DNA of 64,000 bases from Phytoseiulus persimilis (GCA_037576195.1 CM075101.1:12152001-12216000), one strand, 5' to 3'; shown: positions 37,601 to 51,726, numbered from the stretch's first letter. Notes: a model not told the origin generated them from the letters alone. Numbers and translations: made by a program.

Positions 37601-40219
37601 AGTCTCTCGAGTGGGAATCTCCGTACTCGCGCGACCGAAATCGGCACTTATCCCAACGTTCGTTTGCACTCGGATCTTGCGATAGCTCACCGTCCCTTGT
37701 GAGGAGTGTTTCATCGCGAAACGAAAGTTGGCTTCGCCGCCATCGGTCAAGAAAGGACCTGCCAAGGTGTTGCCGTCGGGCAGCAATAAACAGATGGCTT
37801 TTCTCAACCCATTTTCCCGCTGGTCCAGTAAATGGGCAGCTGAATGTGCCATGCCAGCTCCAGATGACTCTGTCGGCTGGGCCGAAGCGTCGAACCGCTC
37901 GTGCCGGAGCGCGTTGTAATATGTAGTTTTCTCTTCAGATTGGCAAGTGATCAAGTTCCTCGCTTATCGAATTTGAATGTCGCATGAGTTCACTGTTTTT
38001 CCCGCACGTTCGTGATCAGTACGCCTTCCAGTGTTTATAATGGCCGAGTATTCTGATCAGAGAAGACGCCAATGGGAAGTCTCGGTCTCCGTTTCACGGG
38101 CAGCACTTTCTCCGAGGATGAGAGGCAGTTCAGCGGGGGAATTTCAGCAGGACTAATGGAATTATTTTCCGGAATGTTTCTCACGTCGCCAGAACAGAGC
38201 TACTGTTCTGCTCTCAGCTACGTTGAGGTCCGATAATTTGAATTTCGAACGTCAACGCGTCATTAGATTTGTTGAAATGTTGGACAGTTTTGACAACGCT
38301 GATCGTTCAAAGTTGGGCTTGCCTTGTATTTCCAATCCCACAAGGAGAAGCTCGTTCTACCGGTCGACTGGCATTTTACAGCGTAGATCCGATTGAAGGC
38401 TCAATTGGACTACTTGCGAAACTCCGAAGCTTCTGACATTCGACTGGCCGCTGACACGAGTATGGCGAAGTAGCAAGCGGCTGCTATGAGAACGACATGG
38501 TGGCGAATCGATTTCGCCGACTCATGGTTGGATTTTCACGAAATGTCATGAATTCCACGTACGGAGCTGTAAATTATCTAGAACCCTTCCAGAGACTGTT
38601 TGCTATCTGCGTGCCAGATATCGCGCGTCAGATTAGCCAAACGTTTCCTCGAAACTCAAAAGAAGTCAGGGAGGACTCTGTAAATCTAATCACGCCGTAG
38701 CGGAACTCCAACTGGACTTTGATCGAGTCGATTGAATGCGTGCGGGGTGTGAACAGCTCAGCGGGGCTCGTGTTAGAGATCAGAGTTCAGAAAGCAGCTA
38801 GGTCTGAGGTCGCCAACACGAAAAGTTCTTCGAGGTCTAGTCAAAGCTCACAGCAGCGACTCGAACGAGCTCCCGAAAGGCTGACAACGGAACTCCGAAC
38901 TCGAACCGATTCGAAAAAAAAAAGAACTACAATTTCAGATAGTTTGGCCATCAACATAGTTTCAGAATCGGCCGCCGCTGAAAGCTCAGTGCACGAGAAA
39001 GCTGCACAGTCATCAGACTCATTGGGAGTCCGAGCATGCCAGAAGGCCGCATCCGGTCGTGCCAGCTGTCTACAAAAAGCCATCTGTTGAATGGGCCAGA
39101 GGCCGGTCGCTTCGTTCGGCGCCGGGGGAAGGCGCGGTTTCTACAACCGACACCGTCCGAGCCAGACTCGAAACCTCGTCCATCGCCGGTTGACACTGCG
39201 GTGCGAACGGATTTTCGGGTCGTCGTAGAAACGTAACGACGATTGGCGGCGAGATCCGAACACAGCACCGGAATCGGGATCGCCGCCTGACTTTCGATCA
39301 CCCGACCCTGGAGTGAAGGCTTTGCATAACCAGTCCGAAGGCAGTCAATCGGATTTGTTTGCGCTCGCATATAATTTTGTTTCCGCGCAACCGGGTCCGC
39401 TCAAGCGTATGTCACAACTTTCCACCCCATGGTTAGCTATCGCCACAATTGGAAAGGCGTCCGGTGTCAATCCATCGTTGGGTCGCGATATTCTCGGAAA
39501 CGTTCTTCTTTCTAGAAGTCAGCGCGGTCAGTTCCGTTACCACGTCTCGTTGAGTTCTTCATAGCCTATCCAACCGATTACATGAGCGGGGCTTTTCGCT
39601 TGAGATACCGAACTTTCTTTGACGAACGGAACACGGGGACAAACGAGGCTAGGGTTTCGGGGACCTGGACTCGTCGATGCATGTCTCGCGCGGGAGATTA
39701 GTTCATTCTATTCGACAACTTCCCCGTGACAAGCTATTTCCCCTGGCGAAGATGGAGCGAGGAGAGGTCTCGCGCAGACGACGCTCGCATTACCGAGCTT
39801 CACGCATCAACTCACCTGTAGTACGCTGCACCGGTCAGGAGCGCGACACTGAGAGCCGTGTAACTGGCCATTGAGGGCACGGGCATTTTGTCTAGAAGTT
39901 GTGCACTAGACGAAATCTCTGACATAATTTAATCCAACGATTCCTCTCTGAGCTCCTTCCCGAACACCTCGTTCGAGCAGTCCACGAATTGTTCACCAGC
40001 TATACGAATCGATTGCGACGTGCGCACCGTTGCACCGGCGGGTCTCGTGCGCTCTATCGTCAATTCCGTACCGACTGCACATTAAAGTTCTACAGGCAGG
40101 CGCTGACGTTTTTCTTCATCGGGAGGGGCTGAGAGAAACACTTTTCCTTGAACTCAGAGTTCGCTCGGGTAACAGTTGTCCACAATACTAGGCATATCCA
40201 CAAACGACTGCATCCACAT

Positions 40220-40275
40220 GCGACGACCACCACGACGACGACGACAACGACGACGATGACCACCACCACGACAGC
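40220..40275 (+). repeat. ACG/ACC triplet repeat
   Basis: Imperfect ACG, ACC and ATG triplets. They would read as polythreonine in one plus frame. A short CAG-rich patch follows at about 40.54 kb. Confidence 0.85.
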
Positions 40276-40731
40276 AGGAGAAACTTTTGGTGAACGGAGG
40301 AGTGAGAAGGTTAGAGAGGGACAACAACATACGACGAAAGTCTAGTTGTTCGTTAAATCAACTTCCATGAGAACTTTCCGACAGCACCGGGACCGGGTCT
40401 GCTGCTGAAGTGCCGGTTCGCTTGTCGGTTCTTCGCGAAGATCTTGCCTTGGAGCCGATCTTGCTGTCGCTCGGAACCGGGAGAGAATTTCGGGAAAGGG
40501 TGGTGCTGCACCAAAGCAACCATGCACAATTCAACAACAGCAGCAGCAGCACGGCTCGCTGCAGCGGCGATCGCTTCAACGGCTGACACAAACACTTCTA
40601 ACATCGGAAACACATGGACACTTGATTTTAGGCAACAACGGCATCGGATTTTCACATCGGCACACGCCGCATCTGGTTGACTCGCTGCCGCCGTCGCCCC
40701 CGCCGATTGATCTCGATCTCGATTCTTTCAG

Positions 40732-40834
40732 GGAGCTGCCGAAGTCGATGAGGAGCTCCAGACCGCAGCTCGACGTGCGCATGCCATACTCATGCTAGCG
40801 TTTCTCGAAGAGCGAGCCATTGTCAAGATCATCG
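40732..40834 (+). other. Exon-like segment, unidentified helical peptide
   Basis: The segment is bounded by a pyrimidine-rich acceptor (gattctttcag) and a consensus donor (ATCG|GTAAGT). One frame is fully open for 34 codons and reads as a charged amphipathic helix (AAEVDEELQTAARRAHAI then LMLAFLEERAIVKII). A second plus frame through the same acceptor is also open for part of the way (DSFRELPKSM). I do not recognise the family, and no partner exon with matching phase was found nearby. Confidence 0.35.
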
Positions 40835-41210
40835 GTAAGTTCCGCTGTTGCGCGGGAAGCTTGCTGGGCAATTACAAAAGACAAGCACTCACAGGAATAG
40901 ACACGTATCCGTTGCGCAACACTCCCGCAAATTCTATTGCCCATCACTACTGCCACTTATACTACGTCAACGACAACGCACGCTGCGTGGACGACGTACT
41001 GGATTGTGAAAGTTGGGAACTCATTCTTGCTCATCGATCACAATGATCCGCGTTATCCAACATACAAGGCGGAATCACCTATTGCGAGAGTATCTTCGAC
41101 CTGATATGGAGCAGAACGGATAATATTTTGGAAAGTCGCGGTAGATGTTGTTTTCTCGGACTTCCTTTGTGACGGCTCACGTAGAAGGGCTCCCGCGAAC
41201 GTGGCTTCAA

Positions 41211-41221
41211 CCCCCCCCCCC
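41211..41221 (+). repeat. Poly-C tract
   Basis: Eleven consecutive C residues followed by CT-rich sequence. Confidence 0.9.
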
Positions 41222-44200
41222 TCCTCTTGGTTTTAAGGAGCTTCACCAGCATGATAACGGTCTATTGGTGTGGTCAGGATGCCATGAGTAGTGCGGTTAG
41301 ATTGCCGCAGGGCAGCATGCTGGAGCTCGGCGTTCATTTTCAAACGAGAGCTCTCGTTCTGGGAACCGTTGCATTCTATCGCTGATTTGATCCAACGCTG
41401 CGTGTCGTTGTCTCGGGAACCGGTGGCCGCATCTCGTCCCCGGAAAGCAGTCGTTGCGGCTCATCGACCGCTCTCGGAATCTGACATCGCCGGCCACCCC
41501 TATGACTCTCCAAAATCAGACATCTGGTTGCGAATCGATATTCCTCTTGTGGCTCTTATGCAGCACTGGTTGCGTTTCCAGCCGTCCCATTTGAAAGTAC
41601 TGCTCCTAGAAACGCCGCAAGGCCGCTGAGCACTAGGTTGGGGAACTCTGAACTCGGGCATCATTCTGGTCGGAGAATCGACGCGATCGGATAACTGTTT
41701 GCAGTTGTTTGAACCGTTGAGATTCGATCGTCGCCGAAAAAACCGTCCCCCGAACGAGCACGTGTTAGTATGTCGGCTCCAATCTCCATGGTGTGGGGTG
41801 GCTCAATGCCGGCTGCCTAAGCGGCTTCCTAATGCCGCCACTCGCCCGTGAGGCACCTATCAGTCCGCGACAGTCTCCAGAGTGCGAGCCCGAAAGATCT
41901 CGAAGCTTCAGAACGGAGCAGCTGTGACGACTCCAAAAACTTGATCGTTGGCCTGACAACTAACATGCTGGCTCAAAACTTAACACGTTTTGAACTGAAG
42001 AAATTCTGAGCGGGAGAAGTCGGTTCTTCTGAGGAACCACAAGTCTCAGATAGAATCCGTTCGGAGATCCCGCGAAGACGGCTCTGAGCCATATGCACGG
42101 CCAAATACCTAACAACGCTTCGACGTTCTCATCGAGCGTTGCCGCGGGTGGGCCTCTCGGATTTGAGAGTTTTTATTTGACATAGCATTATGAAAGAATG
42201 CGATCTCGTCATCTTCTGGCCGTTCCAGTCGATGAACGGCAGAACATCTAGAGCGTTAAGCGCTTCACGTCGGATCCGACGCCAGCGATGTTTACACGGA
42301 TTGTATACCTAGTTCGAAATACGCGAAGGGAGCGTGGGGCTGAAGCTGCCACGGTCGCGACCGGGTTCACATCGAGCTCAGAGGAATTGGCATGAATCAG
42401 AATCCGCTATCAGCGGGATGTTCCGAGCATATTTTTCGACTCACTGGGCCCATCAATCTTCGAATAGTTTCGGTTTCCGACTCAGGGAACCCCCACACCG
42501 GATGTGACCACTGTGGAAAACCTGCGCTCGCAGTCGAAATACGAATAGCGCGATTCGCAACGTCGTCTTCTTAGGAGGCGTACAACGACGGAAAGAGTGT
42601 CTTCGCTCATTCGATCCCATGTGTCAGTCGGCTTGACATGTGTTTCGAGTCTGTCTGCGGTCACTGTACTATCCTGTTCGGAACTGTGTAGTTGACGTCA
42701 GAGATTTCTTGTCTGAGCTTCTCATCGCAGAGATGATCGCTAGTCTGATCATATCGGCGAATGAATTCAAAGGGAAGTTTCGAGCGTCACCGATATATTT
42801 GATGAAATGAAGTAGCCGGCGGGTTTCACGCTGGCCGCTGGATTCCTTGCGGGACCATAGCAGCGCAACATTCGTATACAGATTGTGAGCGAAACTATGA
42901 AACGTTCGTTGAATATTTTTCTTAGTGATGAGGGGAATTTCGAGTCATGATTGGTATGACGCGATTGCGTCAGGTGACAAGCCACGCGAGCATCGATGAT
43001 TTCGGAACTATTGATGTAGGATGTCACAACAGACCGTCCCATTTGGAGGCCATCCTCGATTAGAGAATAGATTGAAACTGGGGCAGGGCTTTGCTCAAGA
43101 ATCAGCCGTGAGTACACATATCGCCTGAATGAATATTGCATCGACCGATAGCTCGCCGCTGGCATTCACTTTCCAGCTTTTGAACCGCGTCCCGTATAAC
43201 ATATGGGCTGAACTGAAGATTCATGACCTCAGCGGTCTCTGCGTTTCCGCGGCGATAGCTATCCCGCTGCTGCGAGGACCGCAAAGAAATAACTAAGAGA
43301 ATCAAGTTGATATGAGCGTACCTAGTCACCGGATCGGAAAATCGTTCAGTGCTGATCCGAGTCTGAAAATCCCAGTTTCCAGCCGTTTCGCTTTTCAATG
43401 AGGTTTCTCTCATGAGTCATTATGTTCCGTTGTCGCTGCTTTCGTTATTTCGGTCGACCCGTCGAATACTTAATCTGCGTCGGACGGCTCACCGCTCGTC
43501 GTCTTCTTCTCAACTGACTGTGAACCCCGGGTGCCTATTGCATATTCTTACAACATCGGTACGAGTTGACTCTCAGCGCCTGAACTTTCCCGACGAATTG
43601 GGGATATTTTGCGCTGGAATCTCCATTACGGGCCCGACCGGCATACGGGCAGAATCAGCCGTGAAGTATTTCATTTCGTTATTTATGAGTTTCTCCTCTG
43701 ATTGTTGTCGCCGGGCGCCACATCCCATCAACGGGTTTCATTGCAATTCGTTTCAAGTGGCGGTCTGAGTCCAAAAGCAATCCTCACATCCGCCAAATCA
43801 GTCGTTTCATTGACGCTTCCGGGCGTCGACGAGCCCGACTCGACTTCACTCCCGAAGCAAGGTAGAGGCTCCATTGCTCCCAAGTTACGCGAAAAACTCC
43901 AATGATCACGGATGGTACATTGAATGGAGAAAAAACATTCCCCTTCTTCCTCATGAAGAAAGGGAAAAACCAAGAAGAAAGTGATATACGACCACTCGTC
44001 GGCTTTATCAGACGATCGGTTTTCCCGCGCACTTCCACGCACAAAGAAGCTATTTTTCGAATTTGAGCAGTTGGAACACCAATCAAAAAAGACATATTTT
44101 ACTATAATGGTCGATATTCATTCCTGGCCGAAAGCGACACCGACCTGAAGCTGACTTACGAACTTTGACAGTTCCACGCTTCAGGGGTCAGTCTTATAAC

Positions 44201-46714
44201 TCACAGCGGAAGGTGCTGTGGAGACATGTAGCAAATGAAAATGAAGGAAGGAACAGAAACCGAACGATTATCTTCTGAGTTTCAACTTCCTCCTAGTGGA
44301 GTGTTACCTTTGCTCGACGTCAGGTAGCCCGCGTCACCGCTACAGTAACAACAACAGCAGCGAAGCAACAATTGATTGCCAGAATTTTATCTCAGCCATT
44401 TATTGATGCGTGTTTCGGTGGCCGACATTGACTCGTTGTGCTTCTTTTTTCTCCTCCTCCCTCGTTTTCTAATATCTCGTAAACCATCCGGAAGTATTTT
44501 TTCCGGCTCGGTGGTGCTCGTTTGTCTACGAACCTTCTCCTCCTGTATCTTTCTCTCTGGTTTGCCTCTTGTTAACCTCTGTTGAAGCCGACCAGCAACA
44601 AGCACCAGACAGAAATGATGACGCCTTCCGGAAAGTCTGCCTCATGGCGCATTTCTGGAACATGCAGCGATGAACGGACAAACTCCCAGGCCGGCAGAAG
44701 TTGAGAAACGCGCGATAATTTACTCCCTGCAACACAATGGAGCCCGTTCGCTTTGGAGCGTCATTCCCTGAGATGGGGGAGTTCGGGGCGACTGGATGGG
44801 ACTCCGTTCTTGAGCTCACCAGTGACTCAGCTTGGGAACAGTCGTAAAGAAGCTGACCGAAACAACGAGCCTTCGATAGGTTTTGAACCTTCAACCTTCT
44901 CACGCCTAGGATCGTGCTCATTCCCCGTCAGAGCTATGACTGAGGGAAATCTAATCGGAGAATTTGATAAATTCTTGACAGGGCTCGACGCATCATATCC
45001 TCTGCCTCGCCTCGCCACTCCACGAAGCGCCGTTCTCGGTAACTTAGCAGTTCTCACGACTTCCCGGTTGAAAAATTATTTCCCGATAAGTCCCCTTTTG
45101 CTTGATTCTTCTCGAATCAAGAATCGATCTACGGCTGAAGACGATGATACTGCAGAGAGAGCTTCCAGTTCTCGGCATGAACGGTGGGTTTCGTCGGCGA
45201 TTCCGCTGGAAACCAGCATTCCAAGAGGCGTGCCACAATATCCAAGGATCCAACTGTTTGGTTCCTGTATATCTCCGCCGACAAATGTCAAACCGCCGTA
45301 AAATATGAGCAACACCATCAACTCTCGTTCCCAACAGCTCTCATTCTCTCAGAAGAGTATCGGTGCAGCGCGAGTCGGAGAACTTCCGCGACACGCCTGC
45401 TCCCCGGCGCAGCCCCGGTCGCGTCGACCGCAGCGTTGCAGGAGGTCAAAGCTTTTATTTCACAGTGGGGGTGTTTGTCGGTTCCAGGTCCCTTTCTCTT
45501 TCTGGTCGATAATCCACCCGTCCATTTGTCTGGTTGTCAGACAGAGTTCCGTGAATTTTAATCTATGCTCTTCCCCAAGTGAAGATACCGCCCGCGTCAA
45601 GGCGCTATTTATGGTAAGAATTATTTCTATTTTTATTATTTCACTGCTAGGAGCTCAAGATGAATCCCCCAATCATTCAATTGGAGGACATGTGACGATG
45701 GAGGAGTCGCTTCTCCGCTCGAGCCCTTCCTAGCGAAGGATGTTGACTGGAAATTCCAAGAGGCACGACTGCCGAATACCACTCTCCCCGCTTGATCTGA
45801 TCCTGGAAACAAATTGACAGCAAGACCCCGGCTGCTCTGCTGACAGTTTCCCGTGACAAGGGCTGAGAAAATACGATCGGTATAGTCGGCAATGACGTCT
45901 CGTTCGACGGACTCCGTCGCGTTTGACGGCCCTGAAATAAAGCACTGATATTGAGCGTTCGGAATAGAGGACATCATTCGCCCCCCTATCTTAAGTCCAT
46001 CTGTATGAACTCTGGAGGCATCGAGCGGGAATACTAGATGCCTCATCCCACGTTTGTTATTACTAGAGTTGCGCGTAGTGGGAGTCTAGCAATTCCTGTT
46101 TCCGATTTTCAAAAACGGTATCGCCTGAAGGGCAGAGGCAACACGATCAACACCGCAATGTGACTCATACTTGGACATAATTTTCTTGCATTTTTTCTCA
46201 CTCGAGGATCCCTGTTCGCATCAGCCGTCGACCTGAACAGCCGAGGCCGAAAGAACAGTGCCGTTCATAGAGCGTGGTTGCTCACTCAATTTTTCGGCTT
46301 CTCCTAGAAAACGACGCGTGATAAACAAAGTAGGGTCATAGATGACTTCCGCTTTGATCTAAGAACACATATGGCCGGCTTGGGAGTGCGAGTTTACCAC
46401 CTATGGGGAACAGGCTTTCCCAAATTTTCGTTGTTCTCTCGGAAACGGAGAAACAGGAGATGTGACGTTTCCGAGCTGGGCTCCTCAATCATACATCCAT
46501 TCCTCCCCACATCCTCCGATATTTGGTTGCTAATCGATGAATCATGTCCCGATTTCCCAACTTCTCTCATCGATCGGGGCGCTCAGAAAGAAGGTTTTAT
46601 AGATGTTTCCCTCATCCAGGCGGCACCTCCTTGTGAGGTCTCGGATTGAATGGAAATAGGAATCCGAGCGGCGGTTCCCCAATCCTGCACAAAATCTTTA
46701 CCCGCTTTTGCACA

Positions 46715-46727
46715 GACACACACACAC
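46715..46727 (+). repeat. (AC)n microsatellite
   Basis: About six AC dinucleotides. Confidence 0.85.
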
Positions 46728-48777
46728 TCCTCTGAAGTCGACGTTTGTTAGCTCGTCGAGCCGAGGCCAGCGATAGGTCATTGAGGTGCGATGGGACATG
46801 AGAATTTATCAAATCTCATGAGCCCCTCGGGCGACAGGGATTATCATTTCTTCATAATGACCGCATGACTCATCACAGAGTGAGCATCGCCACTCGTTAC
46901 CAGCTTCGTGTCTCCTCTTCTTGCTACAAAATGCGTTATGACACCCGTGAGCGGCTCTTCTGGTCAGTCTGGGCCGGTTTTCGAATCTGGGTCCCTTCCA
47001 CATTTCCGTTCACATCGCTGGGTAGATAAAAAGCTCTGGGTCTAGGTCCGCGATCTTTGCGTGCCGTTTGCATAGGTGGCCTCGCCGGGCGGGCGTCGGC
47101 GGCAGGTCCTGCTCACGCCAGGACGTTATAGTCGTACGCCCGAGTCCTGGAGTTTCCCGGAGGGCCGCAGGTTCATTCCAGGAACCCTTACCGTTTACGA
47201 GGGCGGCAAGCGTCGAGAGATTGACAGTTGAGGCAGTCCCATGACCCTCCCCTCGAAGCGGCTTATATCCACACTACGGACCTGACCAGAATCGAGATCT
47301 TCGAAGAAGCAGGAACTCGTCTTCCGGTGCCTCCGCTCATGATGACTTTCACGACTACAGAAGAGCGTCACTTTATTCCGTGCTGAAAAATACTCCCACA
47401 GGCGTAATCTCCCAAGTCCGATCCATACCTACTCTCATACCAACATCGTACGACATCTTCCCACAGAAAAAATCCGCGCTTCGCGAATGCCGACCTTGCG
47501 ATTAATTTATGCAGTTTGCGTTCACTTGATTCTGCTCGTGAATGCATCTATGTAATACTAATGTGTGTGCGGTGCGTTGTGCAATACGATTGAAAGCTTC
47601 AATCGCTCCCAAAAGAGCGAATCGTTTCCACTATCTCTGAACGAACGTTGATTCGGAACCAAACGTTCTTCCGGCTCATAGGGATCCAAGGAGCAGGGGC
47701 CCATGACAAGTGTCTCGGGTGACGCTGCGTCTTGTGGGGAATTGTGTGACAATGTCGATCGGAACGTTCAATTGGAATAATTCTTCCGGCGATTGAGCGA
47801 TTTGAGTGTCCTTGTCTCCGATTGAAATCTGAGACCTAGAAACGTCGTCGCACCTCCAGAAAACTCGACGTATTTTCGGAACTCGGGAACGACGGAGGCT
47901 ATTTGGAGTCGCATGACACCGCGAGCGCTTCGACAGCATTCATCCACGGTTGATTATTATTCGGGAGCTAAGCTTCTATGGAGGCTTCTATAGCGCTCTT
48001 CGCTCCGTGTCGTCGAGCGGAACATCTCTGTGCTCTCACCCAGCAGCAACATAAACTGTCTCAATCCTCTTGCTAGAACGCTGAGCCGTTCGAGAAACCG
48101 TGTCAAAGTTCGTTGGTCACTGAAGATGACCGCTGGCCTATAGGGTTTCCCGCGGAGGTCGATTGGTCGGGAACCCAAGACAAACAGTTCGAGCCGAGGT
48201 TCCGGCATATCCGGAGAGCCCGGCGTAGAATAAGAGGTATGCTGGAGTTACCGAAGGTGTTGCGAACCCAATTCGACACATTCGCCGAACCTCTGCTGAC
48301 TCATTTCTGGGCACAGCGAGCAGTTTCGGAATCGAGCTGCGAAAGTTTCGGACGAACGATAGTTCGACGCAGCTTCGATAATTGTCAAGTGTTTTGCCCT
48401 CCGCTCATAGCTCTCGGTGCCAGTTTTTTCGAGTTCCGTTGGTGGCTCAGCGGAGTCGTTCGGAAAACACTTCACAAGTTCACGTCATCCCATCGGCGAC
48501 ATGACATGTTTCTTCTGTCCCCTCTCTGAACGAGCCACAAACTTGATTCTGTTGAGCTAAGCGGGATTTCCATCGAATACCCTCATCCCAATCGACGACC
48601 GAACAGAATTCGAGTTCCTCTTGGCATGGGCACCTTTTACACCTCTCTGCTACCAGTAGTATTCCGGGTCGACTGAATTTCAACTGGTGCGGAGATGAAT
48701 CAGATGACACCGCAGTCTTCCCACCTTTCAGGTACGATGTTTAGGGTGCTGGTTCCGCGCGGATTCGTCGACTCCAA

Positions 48778-49629
48778 ATGATGAGCAAATTGAAACTGAT
48801 CGTGGTATCGGCACTGGTGTTGCTAGCCGCCGCGGTCGATGTCGTCTCACCGGATAATTCGTCACCTTCGAGTGGGGCGAACCCATCACACGGTTTCAGT
48901 TCGCAAACTGTCGCCACTCCGGCATTCTGTGCCGAAGTGGCGAAGCAGAAAGGTTGCGATAGCTTGCCCGGAGAATGTCTCGACTGTATTTTTGACTGTA
49001 AATGCGTCTACGGTAGCAATGTCACGGTTGATTGCATGCCTAAGAAGAACATCGACTGCCGAAATGGCGAGAACGGCCTCAAGAGAAGGACAATGATTTG
49101 TCGCTATTGTTATCAGAGCCCGCCAGAAGAGCATGTCTGCGAACACAACAGCACCTGTCAGGTGAGACCATTGGAAATTTGGGATTCTCGATCGAACTAG
49201 AGTAGTGTTTGGATGACGACGACGGGGAGCTGGAATCAATATCGTATGGACGAGAGTTCCTGTGATCCTGCTGCGATCTTCACGATTCTAATAGGCAATA
49301 TATTGATCGTTTCGTAGGTGACCCACGCTCCGAGACGCTACTACACGGCCTCGTGCACGGTGCGGCCTGAGGTTATATGCTTGGGCCGACGAGTATTCCT
49401 GAAGAGGCGTCTCTGTAACTGGACCCGAGGTTACAGCTGGGTGACGGCTCTGTTCTTGAGCGTTGTGCTGGGAGGCTTCGGAGTCGATCGGTTCTATCTG
49501 GGAATGTGGCAGGAGGGAATAGGAAAACTGTTCTCCTTTGGAGGTCTCGGGGTCTGGACCCTGGTCGACGTGGTGCTAATAGCTACCGGTTACTTGGGAC
49601 CCGCGGATGGATCTCTGTATATTCCATGA
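48778..49629 (+). CDS. TM2D3: TM2 domain-containing protein 3 (almondex orthologue)
   Basis: Two exons, 48778-49161 and 49318-49629, joined in phase 0 (CAG|gtgaga, then ttcgtag|GTG), give 231 residues, the normal family size. TM2D3, called almondex in Drosophila, is a type-III membrane protein required for Notch signalling upstream of gamma-secretase cleavage. Seen: a signal peptide (MMSKLKLIVVSALVLLAAA, 1-20), then a cysteine-rich luminal region with paired Cys (CDSLPGECLDC, FDCKC, CRYC) and the family's CNWTRGYSW. The TM2 domain follows: membrane helix WVTALFLSVVLGGFG, the DRFYLG loop (about 185-190), GIGKLFSFGGLGVWTL, and a second helix. It ends in the conserved GPADGSLYIP. There are two adjacent ATGs; the first is used, and the second would remove one residue. 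The 3' end faces the ANKLE2 3' end. Confidence 0.96.
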
Positions 49630-49754
49630 GCACTGTGATACGAAATATTGAGAGATATCGTCGACAACGCACCGGATGCAAGGATTTGTTAGTTTCCTGT
49701 GACCACGCCGAGTTCGAGCGTCGTAAAGTCCCCCGTATGAGAACATCCTCTGCG

Positions 49755-49760
49755 AATAAA
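49755..49760 (+). promoter_or_regulatory. Polyadenylation signal of TM2D3
   Basis: AATAAA 126 nt after the stop codon, the expected position for a short 3'UTR. Confidence 0.7.
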
Positions 49761-51720
49761 TGACACCACATCTGACTCAATTCTCAAATATGTGGCTCAT
49801 TCTCGAAAGCATCTAGTCAACCTCCATCAACCTGTGATTTCCCTTGGATCGTTCTCCACGTCTGACTTTCTGCAGCTCAGGAAACATACGAGCGCAGTAA
49901 GCAGCACCGACAGGAATCGCCGATCTAGGGATGAGAGGCAGCTACACCACAGTGAATGAGTTTTGGAAGAACCTTCATGCTCTCCAAGGAGACAAGCACG
50001 TCTACTACGTTCTACATTAGAGAATTCCCAACGAGCCATGTGCATGTCAATAGCGCAGTCAAGGGAGGCCGTTTAGTACGACGGCTTTCCTCCTCGAACA
50101 GCGGTCACCAAAGTATGGGCCCGGAATCTGACTTTCCTTCTCGAGTCGCGAGGCGTCCCTAAAGGCTTGAAGTAAGATCGTGGAGCACATGGCCTTCATA
50201 CTTTTATTCGGTGAAGGCGACAAAGTCCTCGCCTCATTGTACTGCCCTGGAAAATTCACAGCGAACCCGATACACGCAAAAGGTTCTGAGCCCGACAGAA
50301 CCACTTCACGCGCCTCAGTTCTGCAAAAGGTAACTGCGAAATTCCGAGCGGATTCCCGACGAGAGTTCTGAGTGGACGAGGAGAGACTGTCTCTCGAGTG
50401 AACCTGGACGTCCAAGTAACGAGCGTAGGAACCAAATCGAGAACGAAGAACGTCTCCCTCGGAAGAGTTGACTTTGCAATCTGCTGAGCGCACGCATATC
50501 GGCAGTTGCGCAATGGGCATGATATCCATTCGGGGGGTCCGGAATGAGAAATCGCCAATCGTTATCCTTTGGACTCCTTCGATCGGGCTGATATTTTTGA
50601 TTGTGTTACGAACGGGTCCCGGCTGAACCTAACAAGAATAATTTCATCCATAAAATGGCATGACTTCCTAGTGATGGGCTTATCAGAGCCTGAAAATCAT
50701 TCCTTCTCCACGTGGGAGAATTTTTCTCGTTTGGAAGAAAGCATTCTGAAGAACTTTTTCAGCTCTCTTGTGGAATTGGGCGTCTCTCTATTTGTTATCG
50801 TTCTCGCACAGCAAGTTTTCGATTATGCTATTTCTCGAAAGAGTTTTTTCTTGGCAAGGTTTCAAGTGGAATATAAAAACAAATGAAGGCGATCCGAGTG
50901 AGCTGAGTATCGGTGGATCGCCCCGAAGCCTTGAAGAAAACGGACGAACATGATCAGTGACAACGATACCCAACCTGGTTGCAGCCGTCCTTAAAACTTG
51001 CGCCGTGCATGTCACGGCACTGTGAGGATCCCAGAGCGATACTGTACGAACGTTGTGTTTTTCCAAACGCTGAACCACGAGTACGGCGAAGAGCATGCAG
51101 CAGTTACAATATCCTGGGAATCACCATAGCTGAGGGAATTATAGTCCACGAAATGTCTTCTGTGTGCGGATATGGGGGTGAGCCGATTATATTCCACGAT
51201 CCCAGCCTCGGAAGAACGGTGTCCATCCTCGGAGAGACAGCGTGGGCATCAGGTTGCTGGGATCGAGGATGGAGCCTTCCGCTCGAGACGGTCCCGATTC
51301 ACGCGTGCAAACCTGCACACGTTGTGCAGATGACTCAGAGATTCGCTACAGAAGATCTGTGAGAGATGACTGGGATTTTCTTGGAATTCGGTATCAGAAC
51401 ACACTGTCGTCTACGTGAGAGGATGACATCTGAAGATGCTGTCATGTTCTCGGTGGAAAAAATAGATGACCTGGGGTATATACCAGAACGCTCGGTTGCG
51501 CCGCTTCAGGCCTGTTCCACGCACTCCGCGCTCGTGTAGTGGCTCCTCAGGCTCACAGCGGAACATTCCAGGCTCAAAACGGAGACCCGCTCTAAGATCC
51601 GAGAATCGGTTCTCCGACCCGAGTATACGAACCTGAGTCACGAGATGTAATGGACAGATGGAAATGCGACAGAACACAGAATACTCCATGGAGCGCGGAT
51701 GGATAGATTCGGCTTGGCTT
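49761..51720. other. Intergenic region between convergent TM2D3 and ANKLE2
   Basis: No recognised gene. Open frames at 50529-50059 (minus) and 50979-51362 (plus) overlap frames on the other strand and show no family motif. Confidence 0.5.
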
Positions 51721-51726
51721 TTTATT
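51721..51726 (-). promoter_or_regulatory. Candidate polyadenylation signal of ANKLE2
   Basis: AATAAA on the minus strand, about 425 nt beyond the ANKLE2 stop. Confidence 0.55.

Larger units (their letters stand above)
31623..48777. other. Gene-poor stretch upstream of the AMFR N-terminal exon
   Basis: About 17 kb without a recognised gene. It should contain the AMFR initiator exon if the gene model is right, but I could not see its conserved start (a basic/aromatic segment with SLRTYT) in the minus frames. It includes one exon-like plus-strand segment (40732-40834), a triplet repeat at 40.2 kb, a C tract and a (CA)n tract. Minus-strand frames near 43 kb and 48 kb are open but unidentified. 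Confidence 0.45.

Noticed and set aside
44870-44945. tRNA-like or SINE-like sequence on the minus strand (GCTC...GAGC D-stem, a GGTTCAAAACC B-box-like word)
   Set aside because: The T-stem is mismatched and no acceptor stem pairs, so it is not a functional tRNA, and a single degraded match cannot prove a SINE.
50059-50529. 156-codon minus-strand frame between TM2D3 and ANKLE2
   Set aside because: No recognisable family, overlapped by plus-strand frames, and no splice or polyadenylation context that fits.
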